A DNA stretch of 8,216 nt from Clostridiales bacterium (GTDB taxonomy: Bacteria > Bacillota > Clostridia > Christensenellales > CAG-917), in NCBI GenBank assembly GCA_012800805.1, contig JAAZIO010000118.1, positions 1 to 8,216 on the forward strand, read 5' to 3'. Positions 1 through 6,325 of the stretch are shown one piece after another. The notes under the pieces are model-generated. The model saw nothing but the letters and a program-made list of their open reading frames with translations, had not been told where the DNA came from and did no database searches. The translations under genes were made by a program, and so were the position numbers. Each line of letters starts with the position of its first letter. Within the stretch, counting starts at the first letter, position 1.

Positions 1-216
1 GGTGTCTTCAAACAGCAGGTCCGTAATCGCAAGCTCGCTGCTTTGGTTGGTTATTGTAATCGTGTAGCTCAGTGTGTCTCCAATTTTCGCCATGTTTTTA
101 TCCACCGCCTTTGTAATAAGCGGAGGAAGCTGCAGCAAAGTTTCCGCGGCAAGCGATGAATATTGCTCGCCGTCATATGTTACCGACGCGACGTTTGTAA
201 TTTTGTCAATCGCCAT
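1..216 (-). CDS. DUF11-type surface-repeat protein, N-terminal part (cut by window edge)
   Basis: The frame is open from an ATG at 216 to the window edge, giving 72 codons. The start is supported by an AGAGAGGTGAT ribosome binding site just upstream. The visible protein begins MAIDKITNVASVTYDGEQYS and continues through a linker rich in L and P to a segment with DKNMAKIGDTLSYTITITNQ. This matches the DUF11 (conserved repeat, Ig-like beta-sandwich) pattern, in which a 'G.T..Y.I.ITN' strand is diagnostic. Family members are usually surface or envelope proteins. No signal peptide is visible at this N-terminus, because residues 1-12 are polar. The protein is therefore exported by an unusual route, carries its export signal elsewhere, or is not exported. 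The gene diverges from the polyamine operon and has no obvious functional tie to it. Full length and C-terminal anchor cannot be seen. Confidence is good for the coding call and moderate for the family. Confidence 0.75.
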   Translation of the reverse strand, partial: MAIDKITNVASVTYDGEQYSSLAAETLLQLPPLITKAVDKNMAKIGDTLSYTITITNQSSELAITDLLFEDT

Positions 217-307
217 AAAATCACCTCTCTTTTTTATGTAACGCGAAAGTATGGCTGATTGAAAAGGTGCCGCTACTACATACTATGAAAAAAATCCGTT
301 TGTGTTA

Positions 308-336
308 AGTATAAAAATTTAGCTTGGCTAAACATA
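308..336 (-). promoter_or_regulatory. Possible weak promoter for the DUF11-type gene
   Basis: Reading leftward, TATACT (313 to 308) resembles a -10 box. A poor -35 candidate, TATGTT (336 to 331), lies 17 bp upstream. The leader to the ATG at 216 would be about 85 nt. The 15-bp palindrome at 318-332 falls almost entirely in the spacer between the two boxes, so a factor bound there could block this promoter. The -35 is weak, so this is a tentative call. Confidence 0.25.
318..332. promoter_or_regulatory. Palindrome TTTAGC-ttg-GCTAAA, candidate operator
   Basis: The 15-bp sequence TTTAGCTTGGCTAAA has 6-bp perfect arms around a 3-bp centre. The arms resemble the perfect palindrome GTTTAGCTAAAC at 518-529 in the operon leader, which suggests that both bind the same dimeric regulator. 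The XRE-cupin protein encoded just downstream is the obvious candidate. The match is seen in the sequence; the binding is inferred. The site lies about 110 bp upstream of the operon's -35 box, so here it might act on the divergent gene or through looping. Confidence 0.45.
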
Positions 337-443
337 GATTCCGACAATTTTTTACACCATTTTGTTTAAAATTTACAAATAATAAAAATTGCGAAGTTTT
401 TATATAAAAAACCAAACTAATTAAAACAACTTATTTATTTTGA

Positions 444-471
444 TTGACAAGCTGTTTCAATGTGATATAAT
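444..471 (+). promoter_or_regulatory. Sigma-A promoter of the regulator-pot operon
   Basis: The -35 box is TTGACA (444-449) and the -10 box is TATAAT (466-471), both exact consensus, with a 16-bp spacer. A TG at 463-464 makes it an extended -10 promoter. Transcription should start near 478, giving a leader of about 87 nt before the regulator's ATG at 565. Such a strong core promoter suggests that control is by repression, which fits the inverted repeats immediately downstream. Confidence 0.85.
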
Positions 472-481
472 GCGTTTTGCC

Positions 482-539
482 GTTTAGTTTTAGTAAACTT
501 TAATCTTAGTGAGATTGGTTTAGCTAAACTAAATGTTTA
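482..539. promoter_or_regulatory. Cluster of GTTTA/TAAAC inverted repeats, candidate autoregulatory operators
   Basis: Five half-sites lie between the predicted transcription start and the ribosome binding site: GTTTA at 482, TAAAC at 494, GTTTA at 518, TAAAC at 525 and GTTTA at 535. The first pair frames an imperfect 17-bp dyad (482-498). The second pair forms a perfect 12-bp palindrome, GTTTAGCTAAAC (518-529). The last two form another dyad with a 5-bp centre (525-539). A small AATCT/AGATT inverted repeat (502-516) sits between them. Placement downstream of the -10 box is typical of repressor sites. The likely binder is the XRE-cupin product of the first gene (inference). The region is AT-rich, so some half-sites may be chance. 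Confidence 0.55.
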
Positions 540-564
540 AAGATTAATAACATTTGGAGGAATC

Positions 565-1098
565 ATGCAAATCGGAGCGAAAATAAGGGAACTTAGGCTC
601 GGTCTAGGCATGACGCAAGAAGACCTCGCGGACCGATGCGAATTGACGAAAGGGTATATATCACAACTTGAAAACGAACTGACCTCACCGTCTATTGCAA
701 CATTAATCAATATTTTAAACGCGCTTGGAACTTCGCTTTCAAGCTTTTTCTCGGACGAAAAGGACGAGCAGGTTGTTTTCAAAGAGGAAAACTATTTCGT
801 AAAGGAAACCGACGAGCAAAAAATAACCTGGCTTGTGCCTAACAGCCAAAAGAATGAGATGGAGCCGATACTTACCGAAATAGCCCCGCGCTCATCAACC
901 TCACAGGATATGCCCCACGAAGGCGAGGAATTCGGATATGTTCTTCAGGGCGAAGTGGTTCTTCACCTGGGAGACAAAAAAATGAGGATAAAAGAAGGCG
1001 AAACATTTTATTTTTCGTCAAAGAAAACGCACTTTTTGGAAAACGATAAAAATCAAGTGGCAAAACTGATTTGGGTATCAAGCCCTCCCACGTTTTGA
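565..1098 (+). CDS. XRE-family regulator with C-terminal cupin domain (likely polyamine-operon regulator)
   Basis: This 177-residue protein should bind operators near its own promoter and control the downstream polyamine importer. Residues 5-60 form a lambda-repressor-like helix-turn-helix (IRELRLGLGMTQEDLADRCE followed by TKGYISQLE and the usual P-S-x-x-T-L segment). Residues about 103-172 form a small cupin_2 barrel with H118, E121/E122 and H156 as the probable pocket or metal ligands, and a glycine-rich LQGEVVLHLG strand. The length is typical of HTH-cupin regulators such as the PuuR type. The ATG at 565 is preceded by GGAGG (556-560). The gene opens the operon, and potA starts 11 nt after its stop. 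Known HTH-cupin proteins in polyamine loci respond to polyamines through the cupin; the ligand here is inferred from context only. The family call is firm. Confidence 0.9.
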   Translation: MQIGAKIRELRLGLGMTQEDLADRCELTKGYISQLENELTSPSIATLINILNALGTSLSSFFSDEKDEQVVFKEENYFVKETDEQKITWLVPNSQKNEMEPILTEIAPRSSTSQDMPHEGEEFGYVLQGEVVLHLGDKKMRIKEGETFYFSSKKTHFLENDKNQVAKLIWVSSPPTF

Positions 1099-1104
1099 AA
1101 GGAG
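1098..1104 (+). promoter_or_regulatory. Ribosome binding site that sets the potA start
   Basis: AAAGGAG lies 5 nt before the ATG at 1110. The same frame is open back to an ATG at 1071, but that start overlaps the end of the regulator gene, has no Shine-Dalgarno sequence, and would add 13 residues ahead of the normal PotA N-terminus. The start at 1110 is therefore preferred. Confidence 0.85.
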
Positions 1105-1109
1105 TAGAA

Positions 1110-2570
1110 ATGCAGACGGAAAACATCATTGAGCTTAGAAATGTCAGCAAGGTGTATGACGGCAAAGAAGTCGTAAAGAACACGACGCTCGCCGTAAAAA
1201 AAGGCGAATTTGTCACTCTGCTTGGTCCGTCGGGTTGCGGGAAAACCACCACGCTAAGGCTTATCGCGGGGTTTGAGAAACCGACCACCGGGCAAATCTT
1301 TTTTAACGGTCAGGACATAACCAACCTCCCCCCTCACAAAAGGAAGGTCAACACCGTCTTCCAGCGCTATGCGCTCTTTCCTCATCTTACGGTGTTCGGA
1401 AATGTCGCGTTCGGCTTAAAGCTAAAAAAAGTGGAGTGCGAGCCTTATTTCAATAAAAAGGGCGAAGTAGTTCAAAAATACCGCAAGCTGACAAAAGAGG
1501 AAATCCGCCGCAAAGTCGACGCTGCCTTAAAGATGGTCGACCTTGAGGACTACGGCTACCGCAACGTGTCCAGCCTCTCGGGCGGACAGATGCAGCGCGT
1601 CGCCATCGCCCGCGCTCTTGTCAACGAGCCCGAAGTTTTGCTGCTTGACGAGCCTCTTGGCGCGCTGGACCTCAAAATGAGAAAAGACATGCAGCTTGAG
1701 CTTATGAATATGCACAAAAAGCTCGGCATCACCTTTATATATGTTACCCACGACCAGGAAGAAGCCCTAACCATGTCCGACAAAGTCGTGGTTATGAGAA
1801 ACGGCGCGATACAGCAGATTGCTACCCCGGAAAAAATATACGACGAGCCGGCGAATGCGTTTGTTGCCGACTTTATCGGGGAATCAAACATCTTCTCGGG
1901 CATCATGCTTGATGACTATAAAGTATTCTTCTGCAACACCACCTTTGAGTGCGTCGACAAAGGCTTTAAAAAGAGAGAGCCGATAGACGTCATAATCCGT
2001 CCCGAAGATATCCAGATTCTAAGCCCGGAAGACCCAAAAGCCATACTTAAAGCCGAGGTTCTCTCATGCGTGTTCAAAGGCGACCATTACCAGATAACCA
2101 CCCTTGCCAACGGCAACGAGATGGTGGTTCACGACACCGCAAGCGTCAACGCGGGGGACATGGTCGGCCTGTATGTAAAGCCTTACGACCTCCATATAAT
2201 GCATAAGTTTAGAATCATCAACGAAATCAAAACATATATGTCCGCTGAAAATGAGGTTGAAATCTGCGGAGGCTACTTTGCCTGCGTTTCCGACCTCCCC
2301 GCAGGCACTCCCGTAACCGTAAAGATTGCCTTTGCAGATGTGCAAATCACCGACGACGAGGACGACGGCGTCCTCTCCGGCACCGTGGTAAGCTCCATTT
2401 ATAAAGGCAGCTACTATCAGTGCATAGTCCGCACGGACGACTACTATGACTTCTTTGTAGACACCAAAGACGAATGGCTGAAAGGCGACAGAGTCGACAT
2501 CATAGTGGCGCCCGATAAAATCATCATCGAAGAGCGCGCGGAGGAGGAAGCGGAAAGTGAAACGGATTAA
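1110..2570 (+). CDS. potA: Spermidine/putrescine ABC transporter ATP-binding protein PotA (extended form)
   Basis: This is the cytoplasmic ATPase that drives polyamine import with PotB, PotC and PotD. From the ATG at 1110 it has 486 residues, against about 350-380 in classical PotA. Visible motifs are Walker A GPSGCGKTTT (39-48), Q-loop Q85, signature LSGGQMQ (156-162), Walker B LLLDEPLGALD (177-187, with D180 and E181) and switch H214. All catalytic residues are present. Residues about 107-133 are an extra, charged stretch (ECEPYFNKKGEVVQKYRKLT) between the Q-loop and the signature. The C-terminal part holds two similar TOBE-like units: about 291-364, with RPEDIQI and then VFKGDHYQ, and about 401-475, with FADVQI and then IYKGSYYQ. 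An acidic tail (ERAEEEAESETD) ends the protein and overlaps the potB ribosome binding site. The polyamine call rests on the operon; ATPase sequence alone would not separate it from related importers. Confidence 0.92.
   Translation: MQTENIIELRNVSKVYDGKEVVKNTTLAVKKGEFVTLLGPSGCGKTTTLRLIAGFEKPTTGQIFFNGQDITNLPPHKRKVNTVFQRYALFPHLTVFGNVAFGLKLKKVECEPYFNKKGEVVQKYRKLTKEEIRRKVDAALKMVDLEDYGYRNVSSLSGGQMQRVAIARALVNEPEVLLLDEPLGALDLKMRKDMQLELMNMHKKLGITFIYVTHDQEEALTMSDKVVVMRNGAIQQIATPEKIYDEPANAFVADFIGESNIFSGIMLDDYKVFFCNTTFECVDKGFKKREPIDVIIRPEDIQILSPEDPKAILKAEVLSCVFKGDHYQITTLANGNEMVVHDTASVNAGDMVGLYVKPYDLHIMHKFRIINEIKTYMSAENEVEICGGYFACVSDLPAGTPVTVKIAFADVQITDDEDDGVLSGTVVSSIYKGSYYQCIVRTDDYYDFFVDTKDEWLKGDRVDIIVAPDKIIIEERAEEEAESETD
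2541..2559 (+). promoter_or_regulatory. Ribosome binding site and GTG start of potB inside potA
   Basis: A GAGGAGGAAG purine run (2541-2550) precedes a GTG start at 2557. The start lies 14 bp inside the potA end (the stop codon is 2568-2570). No better ATG exists near the conserved N-terminus, so GTG is the likely start. The same bases encode part of PotA's glutamate-rich tail. The arrangement suggests translational coupling. Confidence 0.75.
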
Positions 2571-3348
2571 AAACTTCAAGCTGACGAGAAAAGTTTTCAG
2601 CTATCCCTATATCCTTTTCATGCTGCTTTTCATCGTCATTCCGCTTGTGCTGATACTGGTCAACGCGTTTTTGGACGCCGAAGGAAATCTGACGGTAGAA
2701 AACTTTAAGATTTTCTTTACCGAGCGCTCATCTCTAATCGTTCTTGGCAACTCTCTTTTGGTCGGAGTCGCCACAACGCTTATATGCCTGGTTATTGCCT
2801 ACCCCGTTGCGTATATTCTTTCAAAATACAACTCGGGAAAGATTCTTGTACTTCTTTTCGTTCTCCCGATGTGGGTAAACTTCCTTATCCGCACCTTGGC
2901 AACAAAGGTAATTTTTGTGGCGCTTGACGTAAAGCTTGGCATAGGAACGGTTCTTTTTGGCATGGTATACAACTATCTGCCCTTTATGATACTTCCGCTT
3001 CATACCGTGCTGTCAAGCATTGATAAAAGCTACATCGAAGCGGCTGAGGACCTCGGCGCGGACAGAATCAATGTGTTTGTAAAAACAATACTCCCGCTTT
3101 CCGTGTCGGGCATACTTTCGGGCATAACTATGGTGTTTATTCCCACCATTTCAACCTTTGCCATATCGCAGTTTCTGTCAAACGGCACGATTTTCCTCTT
3201 TGGTGACTCAATCAACATGAAGTTTGAGCAGGGCTTATACGGCGTAGGTTCGATAATGTCCATAGTAATGCTGGTGTTTGTATTGATTTCAAACTTCTTA
3301 ATGAGTAAATTCAACCGCAATGGAGCGGCAAGGGGGACGCTATGGTAA
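2557..3348 (+). CDS. potB: Spermidine/putrescine ABC transporter permease PotB
   Basis: This 263-residue integral membrane protein forms half of the polyamine translocation channel with PotC. I count six hydrophobic segments, roughly 16-38, 61-87, 96-117, 129-150, 183-205 and 228-250. The coupling (EAA) motif is clear at 161-180: EAAEDLGADRINVFVKTILP, which contacts PotA. The phrase GMVYNYLPFMILPL (135-148) is characteristic of PotB-type permeases. The loop between 'RT' (112-113) and this phrase seems about 10-15 residues shorter than in E. coli PotB, judged from memory of that sequence. Translation starts at GTG and overlaps potA by 14 bp; potC begins 7 bp before this gene ends. The family call is firm. 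Distinguishing B from C rests on gene order and the GMVYN phrase. Confidence 0.93.
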   Translation: MKRIKNFKLTRKVFSYPYILFMLLFIVIPLVLILVNAFLDAEGNLTVENFKIFFTERSSLIVLGNSLLVGVATTLICLVIAYPVAYILSKYNSGKILVLLFVLPMWVNFLIRTLATKVIFVALDVKLGIGTVLFGMVYNYLPFMILPLHTVLSSIDKSYIEAAEDLGADRINVFVKTILPLSVSGILSGITMVFIPTISTFAISQFLSNGTIFLFGDSINMKFEQGLYGVGSIMSIVMLVFVLISNFLMSKFNRNGAARGTLW

Positions 3349-4151
3349 AAAAATTCTTTGAAAAACTGTTTCTTATCGTGATTCTTGCGTTTCTTTACGC
3401 TCCGATAATAATCATAATAGTATACTCGTTCTCAAACAGCTCCAACTTCACCTGGCCCGACGGCTTCACCTTTGAAGCCTACAGGTCGATAGTTACAAGC
3501 GATAAAGCCGAAGCACTGAAAGACGCTATAGTTAATACGCTGATAATCGCGGCGGTTTCGTCAGCTATCGCAACCGTTATGGGAACGATATCCGCAATCG
3601 GCATTCAGACGCTGGGCAGAAGGGCAAAACGTCTTGCGCTGGATGTCAACCAGTTTCCGATTATCAACTCGGAAATCGTTATGGCGGTATCGCTGATGGT
3701 CTTTTTTGTGACATTCTCCTTCCCAGAAGGATATCTAAGGCTGATAATCGCCCACGTGGCTTTCTGCACGCCGTATGTAATACTCTCGGTTCTCCCCAAG
3801 CTGGAATCGCTTGACCCGAGCTTTTACGAGGCGGCGCTGGACCTTGGCGCAAGCCCCTTTAAGGCGATTACAAAAGTCGTGTTTCCGCTTATTGCCCCAA
3901 GCATTATCTCGGGCTGGGTTCTCGCTTTTACCCTTTCGCTTGACGACTTCATCATAACCCAAATAAACAAGGGCACAAGCACGGGCATAAACACCCTTTC
4001 AACCTATCTCTACGCGGACGCCAGAGTTCAAGGCCTTGAGCCATTCTGGTTTGCCATCTTCAGCATAATATTCGTCTTGGTGCTTGGCGTGGTGCTTACT
4101 GTCAACCTGGTCAAGATAAGAAGACAAAAGGAGCGCAAAAATGAAATCTAA
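3342..4151 (+). CDS. potC: Spermidine/putrescine ABC transporter permease PotC
   Basis: This 269-residue membrane permease is the partner of PotB. It begins with a short basic N-terminus and a hydrophobic helix (8-30, with FLYAPIIIIIVYSFSNS, a typical PotC opening). Further membrane segments lie near 62-90, 106-127, 130-152, 183-205 and 236-257. The EAA coupling motif is at 163-184, starting EAALDLGASPFKAITKVVFP. The phrases FTLSLDDFIITQ (196-207) and NTLSTYLYADAR (217-228) are hallmarks of PotC. An AGGGGGA ribosome binding site (3331-3337) precedes the ATG. The ATG overlaps the potB stop by 7 bp, and the gene overlaps potD by 11 bp, so the set is probably translated in a coupled way. Length and motif order are ordinary for the family. 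Confidence 0.94.
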   Translation: MVKKFFEKLFLIVILAFLYAPIIIIIVYSFSNSSNFTWPDGFTFEAYRSIVTSDKAEALKDAIVNTLIIAAVSSAIATVMGTISAIGIQTLGRRAKRLALDVNQFPIINSEIVMAVSLMVFFVTFSFPEGYLRLIIAHVAFCTPYVILSVLPKLESLDPSFYEAALDLGASPFKAITKVVFPLIAPSIISGWVLAFTLSLDDFIITQINKGTSTGINTLSTYLYADARVQGLEPFWFAIFSIIFVLVLGVVLTVNLVKIRRQKERKNEI

Positions 4152-5532
4152 GATTGCAAAAGTTATATTGGTATTGTTTGTGGTCTGTCTGTTTTTAGGT
4201 GCGCTCTACGGCTGCAACGACACCGAAGAGAAAAGAAGCGTCAACACCCTGGTCATATACAACTGGGAAGACTATATGGACACATCCCTTCCCGAACTGT
4301 TTGCCGAGTATTATGAGGCGGTAACGGGTCAGCCCCTTGAGATTATCCTTTCTTACTTTGAAACCAACGAGACCATGCTCAGCAAAATGCTTAAAGGCGA
4401 CGCTAATGTGGATCTCATCTGCCCCAGCGAATACGCAATCGAACGCCTTATGCAATATGACCTTATCCAAAACATTTCGGAACTTAAAGCAAGCATCCTT
4501 GAAAACAACCGCTACGGCGTAAGTTTCGACAATCTTGATAACATCGAACCCGAAGTGACGGATAAAATAAGAACTATGTTTAACGAAGTCGGCCCCAACA
4601 AACAAAACATGGGCGACTACATGATACCTTACCTGTGGGGCACGCTTGGAATACTCTACAACGCCGATGTCGTAACGGAAGAAGACCTTGAATACGGCTG
4701 GGGCATCCTTTGGAACGAGTGCGGAAACGAAGCCCTACACGGCAAGATTTTGGTTAAAGACAGCGTAAGGGACACCTACTGCGCCGCGGTGCTTTATATG
4801 CTGGAGTATGGCCTTCTCCCCGAAGGATATGAAAACTACTCCACGCAAGAGCTTATCAACTGTACCGACGACGTTATGCTTAAAGCGGTGGAGGAGGTCC
4901 TCACCCGCCAGCGTGATGTGATAGCGGGCTATGAGGTTGACTTTGGAAGAGACGATATGATAAACGAAATTGTATATGTCGACCTTGCCTGGTCGGGCGA
5001 CGCGCTCTACGCAATAGAAGAGGGTGAGAAGCTTGGCGTTAACCTTGATTATTTTGTGCCGGAAATCGGTGCCAACCTTTGGTTTGACGGCTGGGTAATC
5101 CCCAAGAACGCAGCCAACTCGCTTGCCGCGCTCATGTTCATCGACTTTTTGTGCGCGCCCGAAATCGCGATACTCAACACCATCGAAATAGGCTATACAA
5201 CAGCCGTTTCAAAAGAGCTATTGATGGAAAACGAGAATGTCCTTGCGGTGCTTGAGGAAAACGAGTATGACCCCGAGGAGTTTTTTGGAGATGAACACAG
5301 GTTCCCCGTGGTAAGCGATAAGCTTGGCATTATGCATGACTTCGGCGCAAAAAACGATGCAGTTGTAGCGATGTGGGAAAGAGCAAAAGCGGGAAACGGC
5401 GTGCCTATGGAACTTGTGTATGTGGTGATAGGCGCCGTGGCTTTGTTTTTGATACTGATTGCAGCCTACTTCATCTACGAAAAGGCAAAGCTTAAGCCAA
5501 AAAGGTTTAAATTTATGAAAGCAGATAGATAA
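4141..5532 (+). CDS. potD: Polyamine-binding lipoprotein PotD with extra C-terminal membrane helix
   Basis: This is the extracellular substrate-binding protein of the importer, 463 residues long. Residues 1-24 form a lipoprotein signal (basic start, hydrophobic core, lipobox LYGC), with C25 as the acylation site. The mature part is a type II periplasmic-binding fold. YNWEDYM (40-46), SYFETNETM (71-79), CPSEY (94-98), AWSGDA (283-288) and LWFDGWVIP (313-321) match the PotD ligand-pocket phrases. W314 and D316 correspond to the tryptophan and aspartate that contact polyamine in E. coli PotD. Unusually, residues 425-446 form a strong hydrophobic helix followed by a lysine/arginine-rich tail (447-463), so the protein could be anchored at both ends. 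A typical PotD is about 350 residues and lacks this helix. The ribosome binding site is AAAGGAG near 4127. The gene closes the operon, before a terminator. Spermidine versus putrescine preference cannot be decided. Confidence 0.93.
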   Translation: MKSKIAKVILVLFVVCLFLGALYGCNDTEEKRSVNTLVIYNWEDYMDTSLPELFAEYYEAVTGQPLEIILSYFETNETMLSKMLKGDANVDLICPSEYAIERLMQYDLIQNISELKASILENNRYGVSFDNLDNIEPEVTDKIRTMFNEVGPNKQNMGDYMIPYLWGTLGILYNADVVTEEDLEYGWGILWNECGNEALHGKILVKDSVRDTYCAAVLYMLEYGLLPEGYENYSTQELINCTDDVMLKAVEEVLTRQRDVIAGYEVDFGRDDMINEIVYVDLAWSGDALYAIEEGEKLGVNLDYFVPEIGANLWFDGWVIPKNAANSLAALMFIDFLCAPEIAILNTIEIGYTTAVSKELLMENENVLAVLEENEYDPEEFFGDEHRFPVVSDKLGIMHDFGAKNDAVVAMWERAKAGNGVPMELVYVVIGAVALFLILIAAYFIYEKAKLKPKRFKFMKADR

Positions 5533-5536
5533 AAAT

Positions 5537-5561
5537 AAACCCTCCGAAAGGAGGGTTTTTT
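5537..5561. terminator. Bidirectional intrinsic terminator between convergent potD and the LURP-one-related gene
   Basis: CCCTCC (5540-5545), a GAAA tetraloop (5546-5549) and GGAGGG (5550-5555) form a 6-bp GC-rich stem. Flanking AAA/TTT pairs extend it to 9 bp. Six T residues (5556-5561) follow on the plus strand, so it ends the pot operon 5 nt after the potD stop. On the minus strand the stem is followed by TTTATTTTTATC, so it can also end the leftward gene whose stop is at 5594. Confidence 0.93.
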
Positions 5562-5593
5562 ATTTGATTTATTGGTTTATCTTATAATTTGGA

Positions 5594-6079
5594 TTATCTT
5601 CCCTTATGATGTATGGCGTCAATAAGTATTCCTATTGCGACAAGTATAGCCTGGTCATAATTGTCATCCACCACGTCGATTACATAAGTGTCCGCTATCT
5701 GAAGAATTTTTTTGGAGAGCGAGGCTACAAGAGCTTTGTTTTCTTTGTTGAATATTTTCCAGTTGAAGCCGAACACTCCGCCTCTTACCTTCAAGCTGCC
5801 CCAAACGCCTTCAACTTTGTAGCGCTTAACAAAAAACGATAGCCTGCCCTTTAAAGTGCCTACCCTTTCTTCCCCCTTGAATATGTCAAAACGTCCGAAA
5901 GGATTTATAAACCTTTGTTTCAAAAAGTATATTTCATTTCCCTGCAGATCAAAAATGGTGAGCTTCTTTCCGAACGAAAAAAGTCGTCCCTCCACTTGAA
6001 AGCAGGGCTGGTTGGCATCGTCAAATATCGTGTATCTGTCTTTAATGGCAAAATACTTTTGCCTTATTAAATAACGCAT
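5594..6079 (-). CDS. LURP-one-related (YxjI/DUF567) family protein
   Basis: This 161-residue protein belongs to the LURP-one-related family, a tubby/scramblase-like beta-barrel around a central helix. It begins MRYLIRQKYFAIKDRYTIFD and shows the family's repeated strand phrases: VEGRLFSFGKKLTIFDLQGN (29-48), GVFGFNWKIFNKENK (101-115) and SLSKKILQIADTYVIDVVDD (120-139). A C-terminal hydrophobic helix (145-156) follows. The length is normal for bacterial members. The start is fixed by a GGAGGGGAG ribosome binding site a few bases upstream. It has its own promoter and shares a terminator with the pot operon, so it is a single-gene unit. The biochemical role of bacterial members is not well established; membrane or phospholipid association is suggested by the scramblase relationship. 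Its position beside polyamine uptake does not by itself imply a joint function. Confidence 0.87.
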   Translation of the reverse strand: MRYLIRQKYFAIKDRYTIFDDANQPCFQVEGRLFSFGKKLTIFDLQGNEIYFLKQRFINPFGRFDIFKGEERVGTLKGRLSFFVKRYKVEGVWGSLKVRGGVFGFNWKIFNKENKALVASLSKKILQIADTYVIDVVDDNYDQAILVAIGILIDAIHHKGR

Positions 6080-6105
6080 AACTCCCCTCCGTATTTAATG
6101 ATTTG

Positions 6106-6134
6106 ATTATATCAGACTATTCCCACTAACTCAA
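6106..6134 (-). promoter_or_regulatory. Extended -10 promoter of the LURP-one-related gene
   Basis: Reading leftward, TTGAGT (6134 to 6129) is a fair -35 box. A 17-bp spacer follows, then a perfect TATAAT (6111 to 6106) preceded by TG at 6114-6113, forming TGATATAAT. Transcription would start near 6099, about 20 nt before the ATG at 6079, leaving room for only the ribosome binding site. Confidence 0.75.
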
Positions 6135-6247
6135 TAGATTTCAACAACTTGGTGAAAAATCTTTAATAAAAGCATAATTTAAATTAATTTAAATAATAAA
6201 TACTAACTAAAAGCTTATTATTTACCCTTTTCAGCTTAACTTTATGC

Positions 6248-6287
6248 CCCTTTTAGCGTGACGCTTTTAAGAAAGCTAAAAAAATCC
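6248..6287. repeat. Dispersed repeat element, copy 1
   Basis: The unit begins CCCTTTTAGCGTGACGC, continues TTTTAAG and ends in a GCT plus poly-A plus TCC segment. Its first 24 bp are identical to those of the copy at 6464-6505; the remainder differs only by two single-base insertions. It contains an 11-bp palindrome, AGCGT-g-ACGCT (6255-6265), and a TTTTAGC/GCTAAAA inverted repeat (6251-6257 with 6275-6281), so it could fold as a small hairpin. It is probably a genome-wide non-coding repeat (REP- or MITE-like); two copies alone cannot prove this. Confidence 0.7.
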
Positions 6288-6325
6288 ATCACCCTAGCGA
6301 CACAAAAATTTGAAATGCCAACCTA

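Larger units (their letters stand above)
217..564. other. Divergent AT-rich regulatory spacer
   Basis: This 348-bp non-coding stretch separates the leftward DUF11-type gene from the rightward regulator-pot operon. It holds the operon promoter (444-471), a cluster of GTTTA/TAAAC half-sites in the operon's 5' leader (482-539), one further palindrome (318-332), and an AAAAAAATCCGT word (288-299) that recurs in the right-hand spacer. Positions 340-440 are very AT-rich, which suits an upstream element or spacer, but show nothing else I can name. I found no riboswitch-like or tRNA-like fold by eye. Confidence 0.7.

Noticed and set aside
1071..1109. Longer potA start at the ATG at 1071
   Set aside because: It would overlap the regulator's end by 28 bp, has no ribosome binding site, and adds residues absent from the normal PotA N-terminus. 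AAAGGAG before 1110 fits far better.
872..1288. Minus-strand open frame across the end of the regulator gene and start of potA
   Set aside because: It lies antisense to two strongly conserved genes, has no family resemblance, and is explained by codon bias of the plus-strand genes.
2064..2579. 171-codon minus-strand open frame inside potA
   Set aside because: It is antisense to the TOBE-like region, whose plus-strand translation is clearly meaningful; there is no ribosome binding site or recognisable product.
4195..4605. 136-codon minus-strand open frame inside potD
   Set aside because: It mirrors conserved PotD codons on the other strand and looks like a shadow frame.
4141..5532. PotD as an iron or other small-molecule binding protein of the same fold
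   Set aside because: The YNWEDY, SYFETNETM and LWFDGWVIP phrases, with the pocket Trp and Asp, are specific to polyamine-binding proteins, and the neighbouring PotB/PotC agree.
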